Of a DNA stretch of 64,000 nt, positions 1 to 10,313 are shown piece by piece; within the stretch, counting starts at the first letter, position 1, and each line of letters begins with the position of its first letter. Made by a program: the position numbers and the translations under genes. Below the pieces are notes generated by a model. The model saw nothing but the letters and a program-made list of their open reading frames with translations. It searched no databases and was not told the origin of the DNA. The DNA comes from Corydoras sp. C115 (taxonomy: Eukaryota > Chordata > Actinopteri > Siluriformes > Callichthyidae), in NCBI GenBank assembly GCA_019802505.1, contig JAFMOC010000190.1, positions 728,898 through 792,897 on the forward strand. The letters are read 5' to 3'.

Positions 1-153
1 TTCGTGTTTGGCCCACGGAAAGTGGAGTCGTGGATTTTCTTCGGTGTTCTGGGTTGTGGTCAGAGGAGGCACCCGGGAGAAAAGGTCAGAGGAGGATTTC
101 CATTTGTTTCCGAGGATGTCCTAAAAGGATTGGTGAAAGCAGGCTGCGGGAGT

Positions 154-171
154 GGTGAGATTGATCCTAAA

Positions 172-257
<86 letters not shown>

Positions 258-275
258 TTTAGGATCGATCTCACC
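154..275. repeat. AT-repeat hairpin (perfect-type palindrome)
   Basis: A run of alternating A and T about 76 bp long is bracketed by 23-nt inverted arms (154-176 and 253-275) that pair with one mismatch. The whole 122-bp block can fold into a hairpin or cruciform. It lies at the edge of an L1 reverse-transcriptase relic. The 110-residue open frame that starts inside it is only Ile-Tyr translation of the repeat. Confidence 0.9.
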
Positions 276-560
276 AACAAGAATCGTTACAAGAGTATGC
301 TTAATTTTGGTACACAAATACCTAAAACCTTCTGGAGAAATATGAAAAGGGATAGTGGCCTGGTTAAGGCTCTGGGCCGCTTGTTTAACAGAGAAACACT
401 CACTTTTTTGAAAATATTACTTATATCCCAAAAACGAACCAAATTAATTTATGGATTCGTCCACTGGGATAGTTTCCAGGGGGTCCCTAAGATAGAGCAG
501 TAGATCATCTGCATAAAGGGAGACCTTGCTCTCCACCCAACTTCACTGAATATCTTTAAT
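276..560 (-). pseudogene. L1-type LINE reverse transcriptase fragment (YADD region)
   Basis: The minus strand reads as the catalytic part of an L1 ORF2 reverse transcriptase. The YADD active-site codons lie at 504-515, inside SLYADDLLLYLRDP. They are followed by text typical of L1 after the palm motif (FGSFLGYK, then FRYL). In-frame stops break it, so it is a relic. It is probably the 3'-most surviving piece of the same minus-strand L1 seen at 7321-7960, 13740-14167 and 15060-15260. That link is inferred from strand and domain order. Confidence 0.65.
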
Positions 561-1267
561 AGATGTGGAGGATCAAAGGGCAATTGACAAGGGTCAAGGG
601 ACAAGGAACTAAAGTTGGTTTCACATATGCATGAAGATTATACTTTATGAATAATACAACTAGAAAATTCACTTGACATAACAAGAAATAAACACCTATG
701 TTTAAATAAGACCATAAATAGGAACTACCCAAATAAAAACATAATATCAAATTTATAATTAAATCTTTTTCAAGAGTTTAATAAAAGTGCCATAAAACTA
801 GCGTGAAAAATGATCAGCTTGGAGCTACTTGAGTCTTTCAGCGAGGTCACTCCCTGTAAGCTATATGTTGTAGCATGTGTAGTCTCTTAATGCTGAAATC
901 CTTAAACAAGGCAATCGTCTCTTTATAAATTAGACAAACACAATTGCTTCGATATTCAGTGAAGTAATTGCCAACGCACCTGAAAGCGGCAGCCCTCACT
1001 GTCAACTTTTTTCTTTATTAAAAAAATTGCAGAAATAATATAAAAATTATATAAAAATGGTTCAGGCATAGAAGCAGAAACAAATAGTATTAGAATGATG
1101 CTGCCATCATGTGGTAAAAAAAGGAATTACGTTAAAAAGTTTTATGATTTATTCTGAGAGAGCTAGCGAGCCATAAATTACACATTACAAGACTGAAGTC
1201 GAGGGCCGTTTCGGATCTGACGGCGGCCCGTGAGTGGCCTGCGAACCGGACCTTGGACATCCCTTGG
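561..1267. other. no recognisable gene or repeat
   Basis: AT-rich sequence without a convincing reading frame, splice-flanked exon or repeat family that I recognise. Confidence 0.5.
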
Positions 1268-1370
1268 ACGAACGTTCTCCCCTGGATGGGCATGGGGAAC
1301 CCCCCCGCGATAAAGGATAGGATAAAGCAGAAGGTAATGGGATAAAGCGGAAGGTAATGGATGGATGGAT
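1268..1370 (+). repeat. V-SINE 3'-end fragment
   Basis: The block beginning AACGTTCTCCCCTGGATGGG and ending in GGATGGATGGAT matches the 3' half of the V-SINE copies at 40595, 42180 and 48306, read in the opposite direction. The tRNA-like head is missing. The sequence just before it (about 1190-1267, GC-rich) is not part of the other copies. Confidence 0.7.
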
Positions 1371-1640
1371 AACTAATAAATAATCAAACAAAATGAATAT
1401 AACAGATTGAAAAAAGGATAAATACACTCATAAAAGGACAATTTTAAAGAGGACAGAAGGGGGAATAAGGGATCTGATGTTTCTAAACCCTAAAAACGCC
1501 CCTGGTTCACCGTTTTCCTTTACTGTTCAGATGTATCTGCGGCCCTCTCCTTGTGATGAGGCCGTGGCTCCGAGCGAGCCTCCGATGACATGAGGTCGCG
1601 TCTACGCACGCGAAAATAGATATAGATGCCCTCAAAATTG

Positions 1641-2272
1641 AGTTGCTGACATCGTTGAGGAATGACATCTATGACATTTTTTAAAAAAGAGCATCGGGAA
1701 ACGCTCGGGGACACTTTGGCCAATATTCAGCTCGACCTACAAACTTTGAAGACGCAACTAGCGAACGACAAAGCACCTATAGATGCTACGATGTCGGAAT
1801 TCAAAAATACGGTCGGAGATATGGTCACTGTGTGCTCCGATGATATCGCAACAATGAAGACCACCATCAAAACCCACACAGCCAACATGACCAAGCTGGA
1901 AGACAAGTGTGAGGACTTGGAATCCAGGTCACAGTGGAACAATATTCATATAGTGGGTGTTCCAGAGGGCCCTGACTCCTGCTCAAATCCCAGGATCGTC
2001 CACGAGCAGGGGTGTGCAGATTTCACTATTATTGTGATTTTGTTGACATTCTGCGCAGAGCTAAAAATTTCAGCAGATAAAATATCAGACTTTAATATAT
2101 CAGTCTTCCCCAATTACACCGCCAAGATTGCTCGGGCTCGTGCCACTTTGACGAGGTCCGGCGGCAGCTTCGTGGAATGGACCGGGGTCGGTATGGCCTC
2201 TTTTATCCTGCACGGCTGCGCACTCCTCACAAGCTGGCACCCAGAGTCGTCGGCCGCATGCTAGCGCCAGTG
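1641..2272 (+). pseudogene. L1 ORF1 relic (left arm)
   Basis: The frame from 1662 encodes a coiled-coil segment that leads into the start of the L1 ORF1 RNA-binding domain (LESRSQWNNIHIVGVPEGPD). It then jumps, through an internal deletion near 1983, to C-terminal text including FNISVFPNYTAKIARARATL. L1 ORF1 proteins are trimeric nucleic-acid chaperones. This copy is truncated and frameshifted, and its C-terminal part reads on in a different frame from the one the family uses. Confidence 0.75.
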
Positions 2273-2509
2273 TTGTTTAGTGAAGAATCTCACTGTTTAT
2301 CTCTGGCACCTGGTTAAAGGGCCAGTAGCGCACGCTCTGCAGATTTAATAGAGGTGCGTCTACGGTAGTCCATTCATCCGATCTCTGGCGCTGGTGTGTT
2401 GACAGTGTTGTTTTGTTTTGGGTTTTGTTTTGTTTTCGGTTTCATTTTGTTATTATACTTGTCATATTGTGCTTCGGGTTTGTCCCACCTTTCGTTTAAT
2501 AGATATATG

Positions 2510-2864
2510 CTGAATAAACATTTAACCATCTCCTGGAACCCAGGAGGGTGCAGGGTAGTACCCAATACTTGAGTTGGGAGGGATATGGACCGAGGAACAT
2601 TCATGGGTGCCAGCCTGCCATATCTTAGATCCTGAGCTTATCTTTGAGTTCCGCAGATATCGGGCCTTAGGAGCTATCCCTAGAGGGAGGGGTTACTATT
2701 AGGAGACCTGCTGGCAAACCTTACACCCTATCCCAGCATCACAGGTCTCAGATAGGAACACCCATGCCTCAAATAACAGACCTGGTAATTAACAGTGATT
2801 GGCTTTAGCCACACGCACTCTCAAGCAAGTTTGCCGCTTGCGGGCACTTCTATCTATCTATCTA

Positions 2865-2897
<33 letters not shown>

Positions 2898-3053
2898 TTT
2901 TTTATAGACGCCCTTACGGCTGGCGCTCTTTTCAGTTGTTTAATTCTGTGTTTTGCTTTGTTTATTCCTCGCTCTTTGTTCTTTAATAAATATTTTTGTT
3001 TTATCTCTTTACTAATTGTCTCATTTTGGGTCCAATTTAGACAGTTCATAACA
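2510..3053 (+). mobile_element. Ty3/gypsy 3'-end fragment: pol tail, polypurine tract, LTR (left arm)
   Basis: Near 2570-2660 the plus strand reads as the chromodomain-like tail of a gypsy polyprotein (GYGPEEHSWVPACHILDP). A purine tract (AGAGGGAGGGG near 2683) follows, then an LTR-like stretch running to CATAACA at about 3053 with AATAAA near 2984. The layout matches the 3' end at 11830-12818, a related element. The fragment is repeated in reverse complement at about 4436-4965. Confidence 0.6.
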
Positions 3054-3191
3054 ACGGGACTGGAACTGGAAGCACTTGGAATAAGTATAATAATCTTGGG
3101 AGGATATTCATATGTATAGATTCTGTTCATCCAGTCATGAACAAAGGTCATTCTGACCATCGGCCCATTATTAATATTATGAATTATCCCT

Positions 3192-3247
3192 CTTAGTGGT
3201 TAGCACATTCGCCTCCCAGCGCTAGGGATACCTGGTTCAAATCCCTA
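3192..3247 (+). repeat. V-SINE tRNA-like head only
   Basis: TTAGTGGTTAGCAC...GGTTCAAATCCC resembles the box A and box B part of the window's V-SINEs (compare 42430-42510 on the other strand), but no SINE body or tail follows. The mirror copy is at 4242-4297. It is not a tRNA gene, because it lacks an acceptor-stem fold. Confidence 0.6.
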
Positions 3248-3382
3248 TTGTAGTTAGTATATATAAACTGTGTTACAAATTATTATGCAAATAATTTTTT
3301 CTTAGATTGTACAAAATTACCTATATGAATTGTAGTCTTTGTAATTTTCCAGTCATCAACTATTAGAATACAATTGATGGTG

Positions 3383-3741
3383 GCTACACTGCTCTACTGC
3401 AGTGGTGGTCGCTTTGTTGAAGATGAGTTCATCTTCAATGGAGAAGGAACCGCACTTGAACCGGTGTCATCGGACCCTTCAGCCCAAACCCAAATCCCAG
3501 GATCGTCCACGAGCAGGGGTGTGCAGATTTCACCATTATTGTGATTTTGTTGACATTCTGCGCAGAGCTAAACAATTTCAGCAGATAAAATATCAGACTT
3601 TAATATATCAGTCTTCCCCAATTACACCGCCAAGATTGCTCGGGCTCGTGCCACTTTGACGAGGTCCGGCGGCAGCTTCGTGGAATGGACCGGGGTCGGT
3701 ATGGCCTCTTTTATCCTGCACGGCTGCGCACTCCTCACAAG
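3383..3741 (+). pseudogene. L1 ORF1 C-terminal fragment, inner copy
   Basis: A second partial copy of the ORF1 relic. It holds the segment missing from the outer left copy (ALLKMSSSSMEKEPHLNRCHRT, then RPRAGVCRFHHYCDFVDILRRAK). A mirror copy missing about 40 bp lies at 3893-4106 on the minus strand. Together with 1641-2272 and 6129-6830 the palindrome holds four partial ORF1 copies in two orientations. Confidence 0.7.
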
Positions 3742-3884
3742 CGCAGCCTGTCTGAACAATGGGGGTGCAGCGCGGTGCGGTGAGGAAATAGTGAGCCAGG
3801 CAACCAGGTAAGCGAATACAAAAGCTTTATTAGCTTTAGCGCAGCGGGAACGCCACTGGAGGAGACGCGATCCGAGATAAACCC
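3742..3884 (-). mobile_element. LTR fragment at the palindrome centre
   Basis: The spacer between the arms matches the LTR at 22374-22951: GCAGCGCGGTGCGGTG, then GTGAGCCAGGCAACCAGGTAAGCG, with the AATAAAGC polyadenylation signal on the minus strand. It is therefore a piece of the same LTR family as elements A, B and C of this window. Confidence 0.65.
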
Positions 3885-5102
3885 AAAATCTTGGCGGTGT
3901 AAATCTGCTGAAATTGTTTAGCTCTGCGCAGAATGTCAACAAAATCACAATAATAGTGAAATCTGCACACCCCTGCTCGTGGACGATCCTGGGATTTGGG
4001 TTTGGGCTGAAGGGTCCGATGACACCGGTTCAAGTGCGGTTCCTTCTCCATTGAAGATGAACTCATCTTCAACAAAGCGACCACCACTGCAGTAGAGCAG
4101 TGTAGCCACCATCAATTGTATTCTAATAGTTGATGACTGGAAAATTACAAAGACTACAATTCATATAGGTAATTTTGTACAATCTAAGAAAAAATTATTT
4201 GCATAATAATTTGTAACACAGTTTATATATACTAACTACAATAGGGATTTGAACCAGGTATCCCTAGCGCTGGGAGGCGAATGTGCTAACCACTAAGAGG
4301 GATAATTCATAATATTAATAATGGGCCGATGGTCAGAATGACCTTTGTTCATGACTGGATGAACAGAATCTATACATATGAATATCCTCCCAAGATTATT
4401 ATACTTATTCCAAGTGCTTCCAGTTCCAGTCCCGTTGTTATGAACTGTCTAAATTGGACCCAAAATGAGACAATTAGTAAAGAGATAAAACAAAAATATT
4501 TATTAAAGAACAAAGAGCGAGGAATAAACAAAGCAAAACACAGAATTAAACAACTGAAAAGAGCGCCAGCCGTAAGGGCGTCTATAAAAAAATAGACAGA
4601 CAGACAGACAGACAGATAGATAGAAGTGCCCGCAAGCGGCAAACTTGCTTGAGAGTGCGTGTGGCTAAAGCCAATCACTGTTAATTACCAGGTCTGTTAT
4701 TTGAGGCCTGGGAGTTCCTATCTGAGACCTGTGATGCTGGGATAGGGTGTAAGGTTTGCCAGCAGGTCTCCTAATAGTAACCCTTCCCTCTAGGGATAGC
4801 TCCTAAGGCCCGATATCTGCGGAACTCAAAGATAAGCTCAGGATCTAAGATATGGCAGACTGGCACCCATGAATGTTCCTCGGTCCATATCCCTCCCAAC
4901 TCAAGTATTGGGTACTACCCTGCACCCTCCTGGGTTCCAGGAGATGGTTAAATGTATATTCAGCATATATCTATTAAACGAAAGGTGGGACAAACCCGAA
5001 GCACAATATGACAAGTATAATAACAAAATGAAACCGAAAACAAAACAAAACCCAAAACAAAACAACACTGTCAACACACCAGCGCCAGAGATCGGATGAA
5101 TG

Positions 5103-6016
5103 ATACAAGCCAACACGTGAGCTCCGATCTCAAGGTGCTGGTCTACTCTTAGCTCCTAGAATAAATAAAATTACTGCTGGTGGAAGAGCGTTCTCCCACA
5201 AGGCTCCTCAACTTTGGAATAGCCTTCCAGTTACTGTTCGTGATTCTGAATCACTATTAATCTTTAAAAATAAATTAAAAACACATTTATTTAATCTTGC
5301 GTTTAATTAATCCCCTGTAGATAAAGATGTAGATCTCAGACTTGAGTGTTGGGGGGGTAATCTGTGATCAGTGTATGCTGTCGTTTCACCTCTTCACCCA
5401 CCTCATCATTAATGGGGGGGGGGGGGGGGGTGTGGCGCTGAAATTATGCTGTTCCGGGGCGCCATCCCAACTATGTAGAGTCTGCAGTATCTGCCTCTTT
5501 TAGTTATGCTGCTCTAGTCAGTGATGCCGGAGTCACATGCTGCACTGTGTCAATTAATTACTTATTAATTAAATGCCGTGCTTTATTATTAGCTTTAACT
5601 GCCTTCCTTGTCTGTTTCTTTTGAGGTGTGACTGGCTTCCTGGAGACCTTCATCCATGGCTCTGCTGATGAATACTGTATGGAACCTTACAAGGCGGTCC
5701 TGCAGGACGCCCCCTAATGGACTCACATATAGTTTTCCAGTTGTTAGTTTTTCCATTTGTTTAATATCTGTACATGGCTGTCCTACACTGTTGTTGCTGC
5801 CTGGCCGCTCAAGGAGGATGAGTCCCCCACTGAGTCTTGGTCCTCCCAAGGTTTCTTCCTTAAATAACAACATAAAAGGGAGTTTTTTCTTGCCACTGTC
5901 GCTTCGGCTTGCTCTTTGGGGGTTTAAAGGCTTTTCATTCTGTGAAGCTGCTTTGTGACAATGTACAGTTGTAAAAAGCGCTATATAAATAAATTACTTG
6001 AACTTGAACTTGAACT
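5103..6016 (+). mobile_element. 5'-truncated L2 LINE, present in the right arm only
   Basis: This is the 3' end of the same L2 family as 15602-18540. It holds the end of the ORF (ending HLFNLAFN then stop near 5309), the 3' UTR and a CTTGAA-repeat tail. It is flanked by TGAATG at 5097-5102 and 6017-6022. The left arm has the uninterrupted target at about 2366-2378, which identifies this as a clean insertion made after the palindrome formed. Confidence 0.9.
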
Positions 6017-6128
6017 TGAATGGACTACCGTAGACGCACCTCTATTAAATCTGCAGAGCGTGCGCTACTGGCCCTTTAACCAGGTGCCAGAGATAAACAG
6101 TGAGATTCTTCACTAAACAACACTGGCG

Positions 6129-6850
6129 CTAGCATGCGGCCGACGACTCTGGGTGCCAGCTTGTGAGGAGTGCGCAGCCGTGCAGGATAAAAGAGGCCAT
6201 ACCGACCCCGGTCCATTCCACGAAGCTGCCGCCGGACCTCGTCAAAGTGGCACGAACCTGAGCAATCTTGGCGGTGTAATTGGGGAAGACTGATATATTA
6301 AAGTCTGATATTTTATCTGCTGAAATTTTTAGCTCTGCGCAGAATGTCAACAAAATCACAATAATAGTGAAATCTGCACACCCCTGCTCGTGGACGATCC
6401 TGGGATTTGGGTTTGGGCTGAAGGGTCCGATGACACCGGTTCAAGTGCGGTTCCTTCTCCATTGAAGATGAACTCATCTTCAACAAAGCGACCACCACTG
6501 CAGTAGAGCAGGAGTCAGGGCCCTCCGGAACACCCACTATATGAATATTGTTCCACTGTGACCTGGATTCCAAGTCCTCACACTTGTCTTCCAGCTTGGT
6601 CATGTTGGCTGTGTGGGTTTTGATGGTGGTCTTCATTGTTGCGATATCATCGGAGCACACAGTGACCGTATCTCCGACCGTATTTTTGAATTCCGACATC
6701 GTAGCATCTATAGGTGCTTTGTCGTTCGCTAGTTGCGTCTTCATAGTTTGTAGGTCGAGCTGAATATTGGCCAAAGTGTCCCCGAGCGTTTCCCGATGCT
6801 CTTTTTTAAAAAATGTCATAGATGTCATTCCTCAACGATGTCAGCAACTC
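6129..6850 (-). pseudogene. L1 ORF1 relic (right arm, longer copy)
   Basis: The minus-strand frame from 6828 reads coiled coil, RNA-binding domain start and the central LNRCHRTLQPKPKSQDRPRA segment without the deletion seen in the left arm. It then shifts frame near 6313. The C-terminal SVFPNYTAKIAQVRATL segment follows in another frame. ORF1 proteins of L1 elements bind the element RNA. This copy is broken. Confidence 0.75.
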
Positions 6851-7320
6851 AATTTTGAGGGCATCTATATCTATTTTCGCGTGCGTAGACGCGACCTCAT
6901 GTCATCGGAGGCTCGCTCGGGGCCACGGCCTCATCACAAGGAGAGGGCCGCAGATACATCTGAACAGTACTGCGAGTTTTAGGAGTTTTCCAGACATTTT
7001 ACTTAATACTAAAGTTACTATTCAGCAACATACAGTACTACAAAGTCAAATAGTAATACACATATTACTAAACAGTGCATATTTAATACAATTTTAATAG
7101 AAATTGGCAGGAGCTTACAAACTCAAGTCCTACTCCATGAGTGCTCAGCAGTGCCAAAGAGACCTTTTTAAAGGAAAACGGTGAACCAGGGGCGTTTTTA
7201 GGGTTTAGAAACATCAGATCCCTTATTCCCCCTTCTGTCCTCTTTAAAATTGTCCTTTTATGAGTGTATTTATCCTTTTTTCAATCTGTTATATTCATTT
7301 TGTTTGATTATTTATTAGTT

Positions 7321-7960
7321 ATGTGTCACCCCGATGTGACACATTATTAATTCTAAATACTAAATTGCTCCAGCTAGTTCCCGTACCACCACACAGGTGG
7401 CAGGGGATCATCTCTGTCATGATCCTCTTTCCCATTAACCCAACTCTAACTGCTGCTCTTGGTCCTAAATATAAAGTTTGAATCCACTTTATAAAATTTT
7501 GGCCAAATCCCATAGTATGAGTCAAGGTTTGTTAAATACATTTCCAGGAGAGGTGGTCAAACACCTATTCCTCTTCTAAGGACACTATGATTGCTTCATC
7601 TCCCTCTGCAACATGGCTCATAATATTTAAAAGTCTGCGGACAGTGTTACCTGAATAGTGTTCAGGTATGAATCTTTTTGAAAGAATCAATGTTTGTTTT
7701 TTATCACAATTAAGGAGTAATATGGGTCAGTATGAGCTACACTCTGTAGGATCCTTCCCTTCTTTATGAATTACAGTAATAAAGGCATCTTTCCACGAGG
7801 GAACCAGATGACCTGTAGCTAGTACACACTTATGTGTTTGTGTTAAAATAGGGCATACTATGTCTATGAATTTCTTATGAAACTCGTTAGTGTAATCATC
7901 TGGACCTGGACTCTTACTGCAAATTTTACTCCCAACTAAATGTTTGTTTACAGTAACTTG
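7321..7960 (-). pseudogene. L1 ORF2 reverse transcriptase relic
   Basis: On the minus strand the sequence reads SPGPDDYTNEFHKKF, then ATGHLVPSWKDAFITVIHKEGKDP, and in another frame GFGQNFIKWIQTLYLGPRAAVRV. These are hallmark segments of the L1 reverse transcriptase fingers and palm. Several frameshifts and stops separate them. The left boundary is exactly the outer end of the palindrome. Confidence 0.75.
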
Positions 7961-7964
7961 TTCA

Positions 7965-8071
7965 GACCACTCCTATTTGGACCACTCCTATTTGCTATAT
8001 ATATAATATATGCTTCTATTGGGATAAATTATTCTTAAACATGTAAATAATCTCGGTGTCTTTATTGATTC
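7965..8071 (+). mobile_element. L2 reverse transcriptase fragment (first piece)
   Basis: The plus strand matches the L2 palm region (GPLLFA, then the region after YMLPLGSIIRKHG), skips forward to VNNLGVIIDS, and stops where the TGTCAG LTR begins at 8072. The same L2, same strand, resumes at 12826 about 160 L2-bases further on. The LTR block therefore sits inside an older L2. Confidence 0.6.
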
Positions 8072-8462
8072 TGTCAGGGTTGGGAGTGTTACGTCACTCC
8101 CCCGTTTTCATTTCGGTTGTTGCCCGTTCCGGGTTCCCGTAGGTAGGGCCCATCCCCTTGAGCTGGGATTGGGTCCTACCTAATCACATGTGGTCTGCTG
8201 ACTTCTCTTAAGTGCGCATGCGCCCCGAGTCAGCAGGCCAGCATTGCGTGTAATCGGTGTATGTTATTCATATGCTTACGTTACTCTGGGGTAAAGTGTT
8301 TTGTTTGCGTTCGGCGTTACGTCACCTCCGTCACAGTTCGGATTATTCTTTTCATTTATTAAATATTTTTCTACGACTTACCTGGTCGCCTGGCTCGCTC
8401 CTTCCACGACATCACACCGCGCAGTGCCGCCTTTGGATGGATGGCGCCCCCCCATTGTGACA
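8072..8462 (+). mobile_element. LTR of element A (TGTCAG...TGTGACA)
   Basis: About 391 bp, starting TGTCAGGGTTGGGAG and ending CATTGTGACA. It carries the family signature also seen in elements B and C: a block reading CCCGTAGGTAGGGCCCATCCC, the GGTCTGCTGAC...GTCAGCAGGCC hairpin, and TTACCTGGTCGCCTGGCTCGCTC. Directly downstream comes AATGCTGGCCTCA, conserved next to the LTR in all three elements and a candidate primer-binding region. The tRNA primer is not identified. Confidence 0.75.
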
Positions 8463-8599
8463 GAATGCTGGCCTCACAACCTAGCTGAGTCCAGGCTCCT
8501 TCGTCCAGGTAAGCGCGTCTTTGTTTATCCGCCGCTGCCGCGTATCCCGTTCCTCGGTCCTTCCCGGCAATCGGTTCTAGTTCTGCCGCTTCTCCGGCC

Positions 8600-8852
8600 G
8601 CCTGTAGCGTGCATTCCGGCTACTAGCATCCTCGGCGCTAGCCCCGCCATTAGCTTATTCCCCGGCTGCAGCATCGGCTTCTTTAGCTCGGCGCTAACCC
8701 TGTCAATAGCTTATTTTCCAGCTGCAGCATCGGCTTCTTTAGCTCGGCGCTAGCCCCGCCATTAGCTTATTCCCCGGCTGCAGCATCTGCTTCTTTAGCT
8801 TGGCGCTAGCCCCGCCAATAGCTTATTTTCCAGCTGCAGCATCGGCTTCTTT
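8600..8852 (+). repeat. leader minisatellite of element A
   Basis: Units of roughly 55-60 bp built from GGCGCTAGCCCCGCCATTAGCTTATT plus GGCTGCAGCATCGGCTTCTTTAGCTC, repeated about four times. The same motif set recurs at 21860-22250 and 25800-26110 on the opposite strand. It lies between the LTR and the gag-like frame, so it is part of the untranslated leader. Confidence 0.8.
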
Positions 8853-10268
8853 AAGTTCAAGTTTAAGTTCAAGTTATTTATTTATATAGTGCTTTTTACA
8901 ACAGTACATTGTCACAAAGCAGCTTTACAGAATGAAAAGCCTTTAAACCCCCAAAACCCCCAAAGCCAAAGCGACAGTGGCAAGAAAAAAACTCCCTTTT
9001 GTGTTGTTATTGAAGGAAGAAACCTTGGGAGGACCAAGACTCAGTGGGGGACTCATCCTCCTTGAGCGGCCAGGCAGCAACAAAAATGTAGGACAGCTAT
9101 GTACAGATATTAAACTAATGGAAAAACTAAAAACTGGAAAACTATATGTGAGTCCATTAAGGGTGTCCTGCAAGACTGCCAGTCCAACTGATATTCAGGT
9201 TCCATCCAGTATTCGTCAGCAGAGCCATGGATGAAGATCTCCAGGAAGCCGGTCACACCTCAAAAGAAACAGACAAGGAAGACAGTTAGAGCTAATAATA
9301 AAGCACGGCATTTAATTAATAAATAATTTATTGACACAGTGCAGCATGTGACTCTGGCATACTGACTAGAGCAGCAGAACTAAAAGAGGCAGATACTGCA
9401 GACTCTACATAATTGAGATGGCGCCCCGGAACAGCATCATTTCAGCGTCATATAACTGTGTAAACATATAACTGTGTATCATCTGCATATGAGTGGAAAC
9501 TGATTCCATGTTTACGATAATTGATCCCTTTAGCAAGATCAGAAAATTGGTTGTTAACACAGGTGAATTGATATCGATCTGTGAGGTAGGATCTAAACCA
9601 CTGGAGTGCAGATCCTGTAATGCCCACAGTGTTTTCTAATCTATCAACCAAGATGTTATGGTCTATACTGTCAAAGGCTGCACTAAGATCCAATAATACA
9701 AGAAAAGAGATTTGGTTATTATCAGAGGACATAAATAAGTCATTAACGACTTCAATTAAGGCTGTCTCTGTGCTATGATGAGGCCTAAATCCTGACTGAA
9801 AAACTTAATGAACGTTATTAGCTAGAAGATGGCGATTCAGCTGGTTGAACACAATTTTTTCTAGGATTTTAGAGACAAAAGGAAGGTTTTATATTGGTCT
9901 ATAGTTGGACAGTATTAGAGTTACAACCATTACTAGGTTTTTAAAGTAATGGTTTAATGACTGCACACTTCAGATTTTTGGGGACATAGCCTATTTTAAG
10001 TGATGAATTTATAATGTTTATAAAAGGCTCTGTAATATTTGGTAGGAGGACTTTAAGCAGGTTTGTAGGTATTGGTCTAACATACAGGATGTTGTTTTTG
10101 ATTGTGAAATTAATGAGACAAGCTCTTTTTTAGATATGGGGTTAAAGGTATTTAACTCTTGTACTATATTACTTTCTCTACCACTAGATTTTTCAGAAAT
10201 CATTGAGGGTTGATTACATGATGAATTAGATGATTTAAGTAATCTAATAAGTGATTTAAGAGCACGTT
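8853..10268 (-). mobile_element. 5'-truncated L2 LINE inserted in element A
   Basis: The minus strand carries L2 reverse transcriptase text (LVLLDLSAAFDSIDHNILVDRLEN in the frame at 9448-9732) with deletions, the 3' UTR and a tail made of AGTTCAAG repeats at 8853-8875. It interrupts the leader minisatellite, which resumes at 10269 (GCTTGGCGCTAGCCCTGCC). The ORF is broken by frameshifts and an internal deletion. Confidence 0.85.
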
Positions 10269-10313
10269 TAGCTTGGCGCTAGCCCTGCCATTAGGTTTTG
10301 TTTTTTCTTCCTC

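Larger units (their letters stand above)
1371..3741 (+). repeat. left arm of a ~6-kb palindrome
   Basis: This segment recurs in reverse complement at 3885-7320. Near the centre, position p pairs with about 7489 minus p. Farther out the sum rises to about 8490 because the right arm carries an extra L2 insertion. Each arm holds an L1 ORF1 relic, the 3' end of a Ty3/gypsy element, a SINE head and a second partial copy of the ORF1 C-terminal region. The arms are nearly identical by eye, with small differences such as the length of a CTGT repeat (2860-2895 against 4595-4625). Confidence 0.9.
3885..7320 (-). repeat. right arm of the palindrome
   Basis: Reverse complement of 1371-3741, about 1 kb longer because of an L2 insertion at 5103-6016. 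It also keeps about 120 bp of L1 ORF1 (around 6380-6510) that the outer copy in the left arm lacks, and it lacks about 40 bp near the centre (opposite 3590-3625). The outer boundary at 7320 coincides with the left boundary at 1371. Confidence 0.9.

Noticed and set aside
171..503. 110-codon plus-strand frame starting in the AT repeat
   Set aside because: First third is Tyr-Ile translation of a dinucleotide repeat, and the rest is antisense to an L1 reverse transcriptase.
3192..3247. tRNA gene candidate
   Set aside because: Box A and box B resemblance is explained by the V-SINE head. No complete cloverleaf is formed.
1371..7320. Palindrome as an assembly artefact
   Set aside because: The arms differ by a clean L2 insertion and several small changes, which a mechanical mirror would not show. 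Still needs long reads to exclude haplotype joining.
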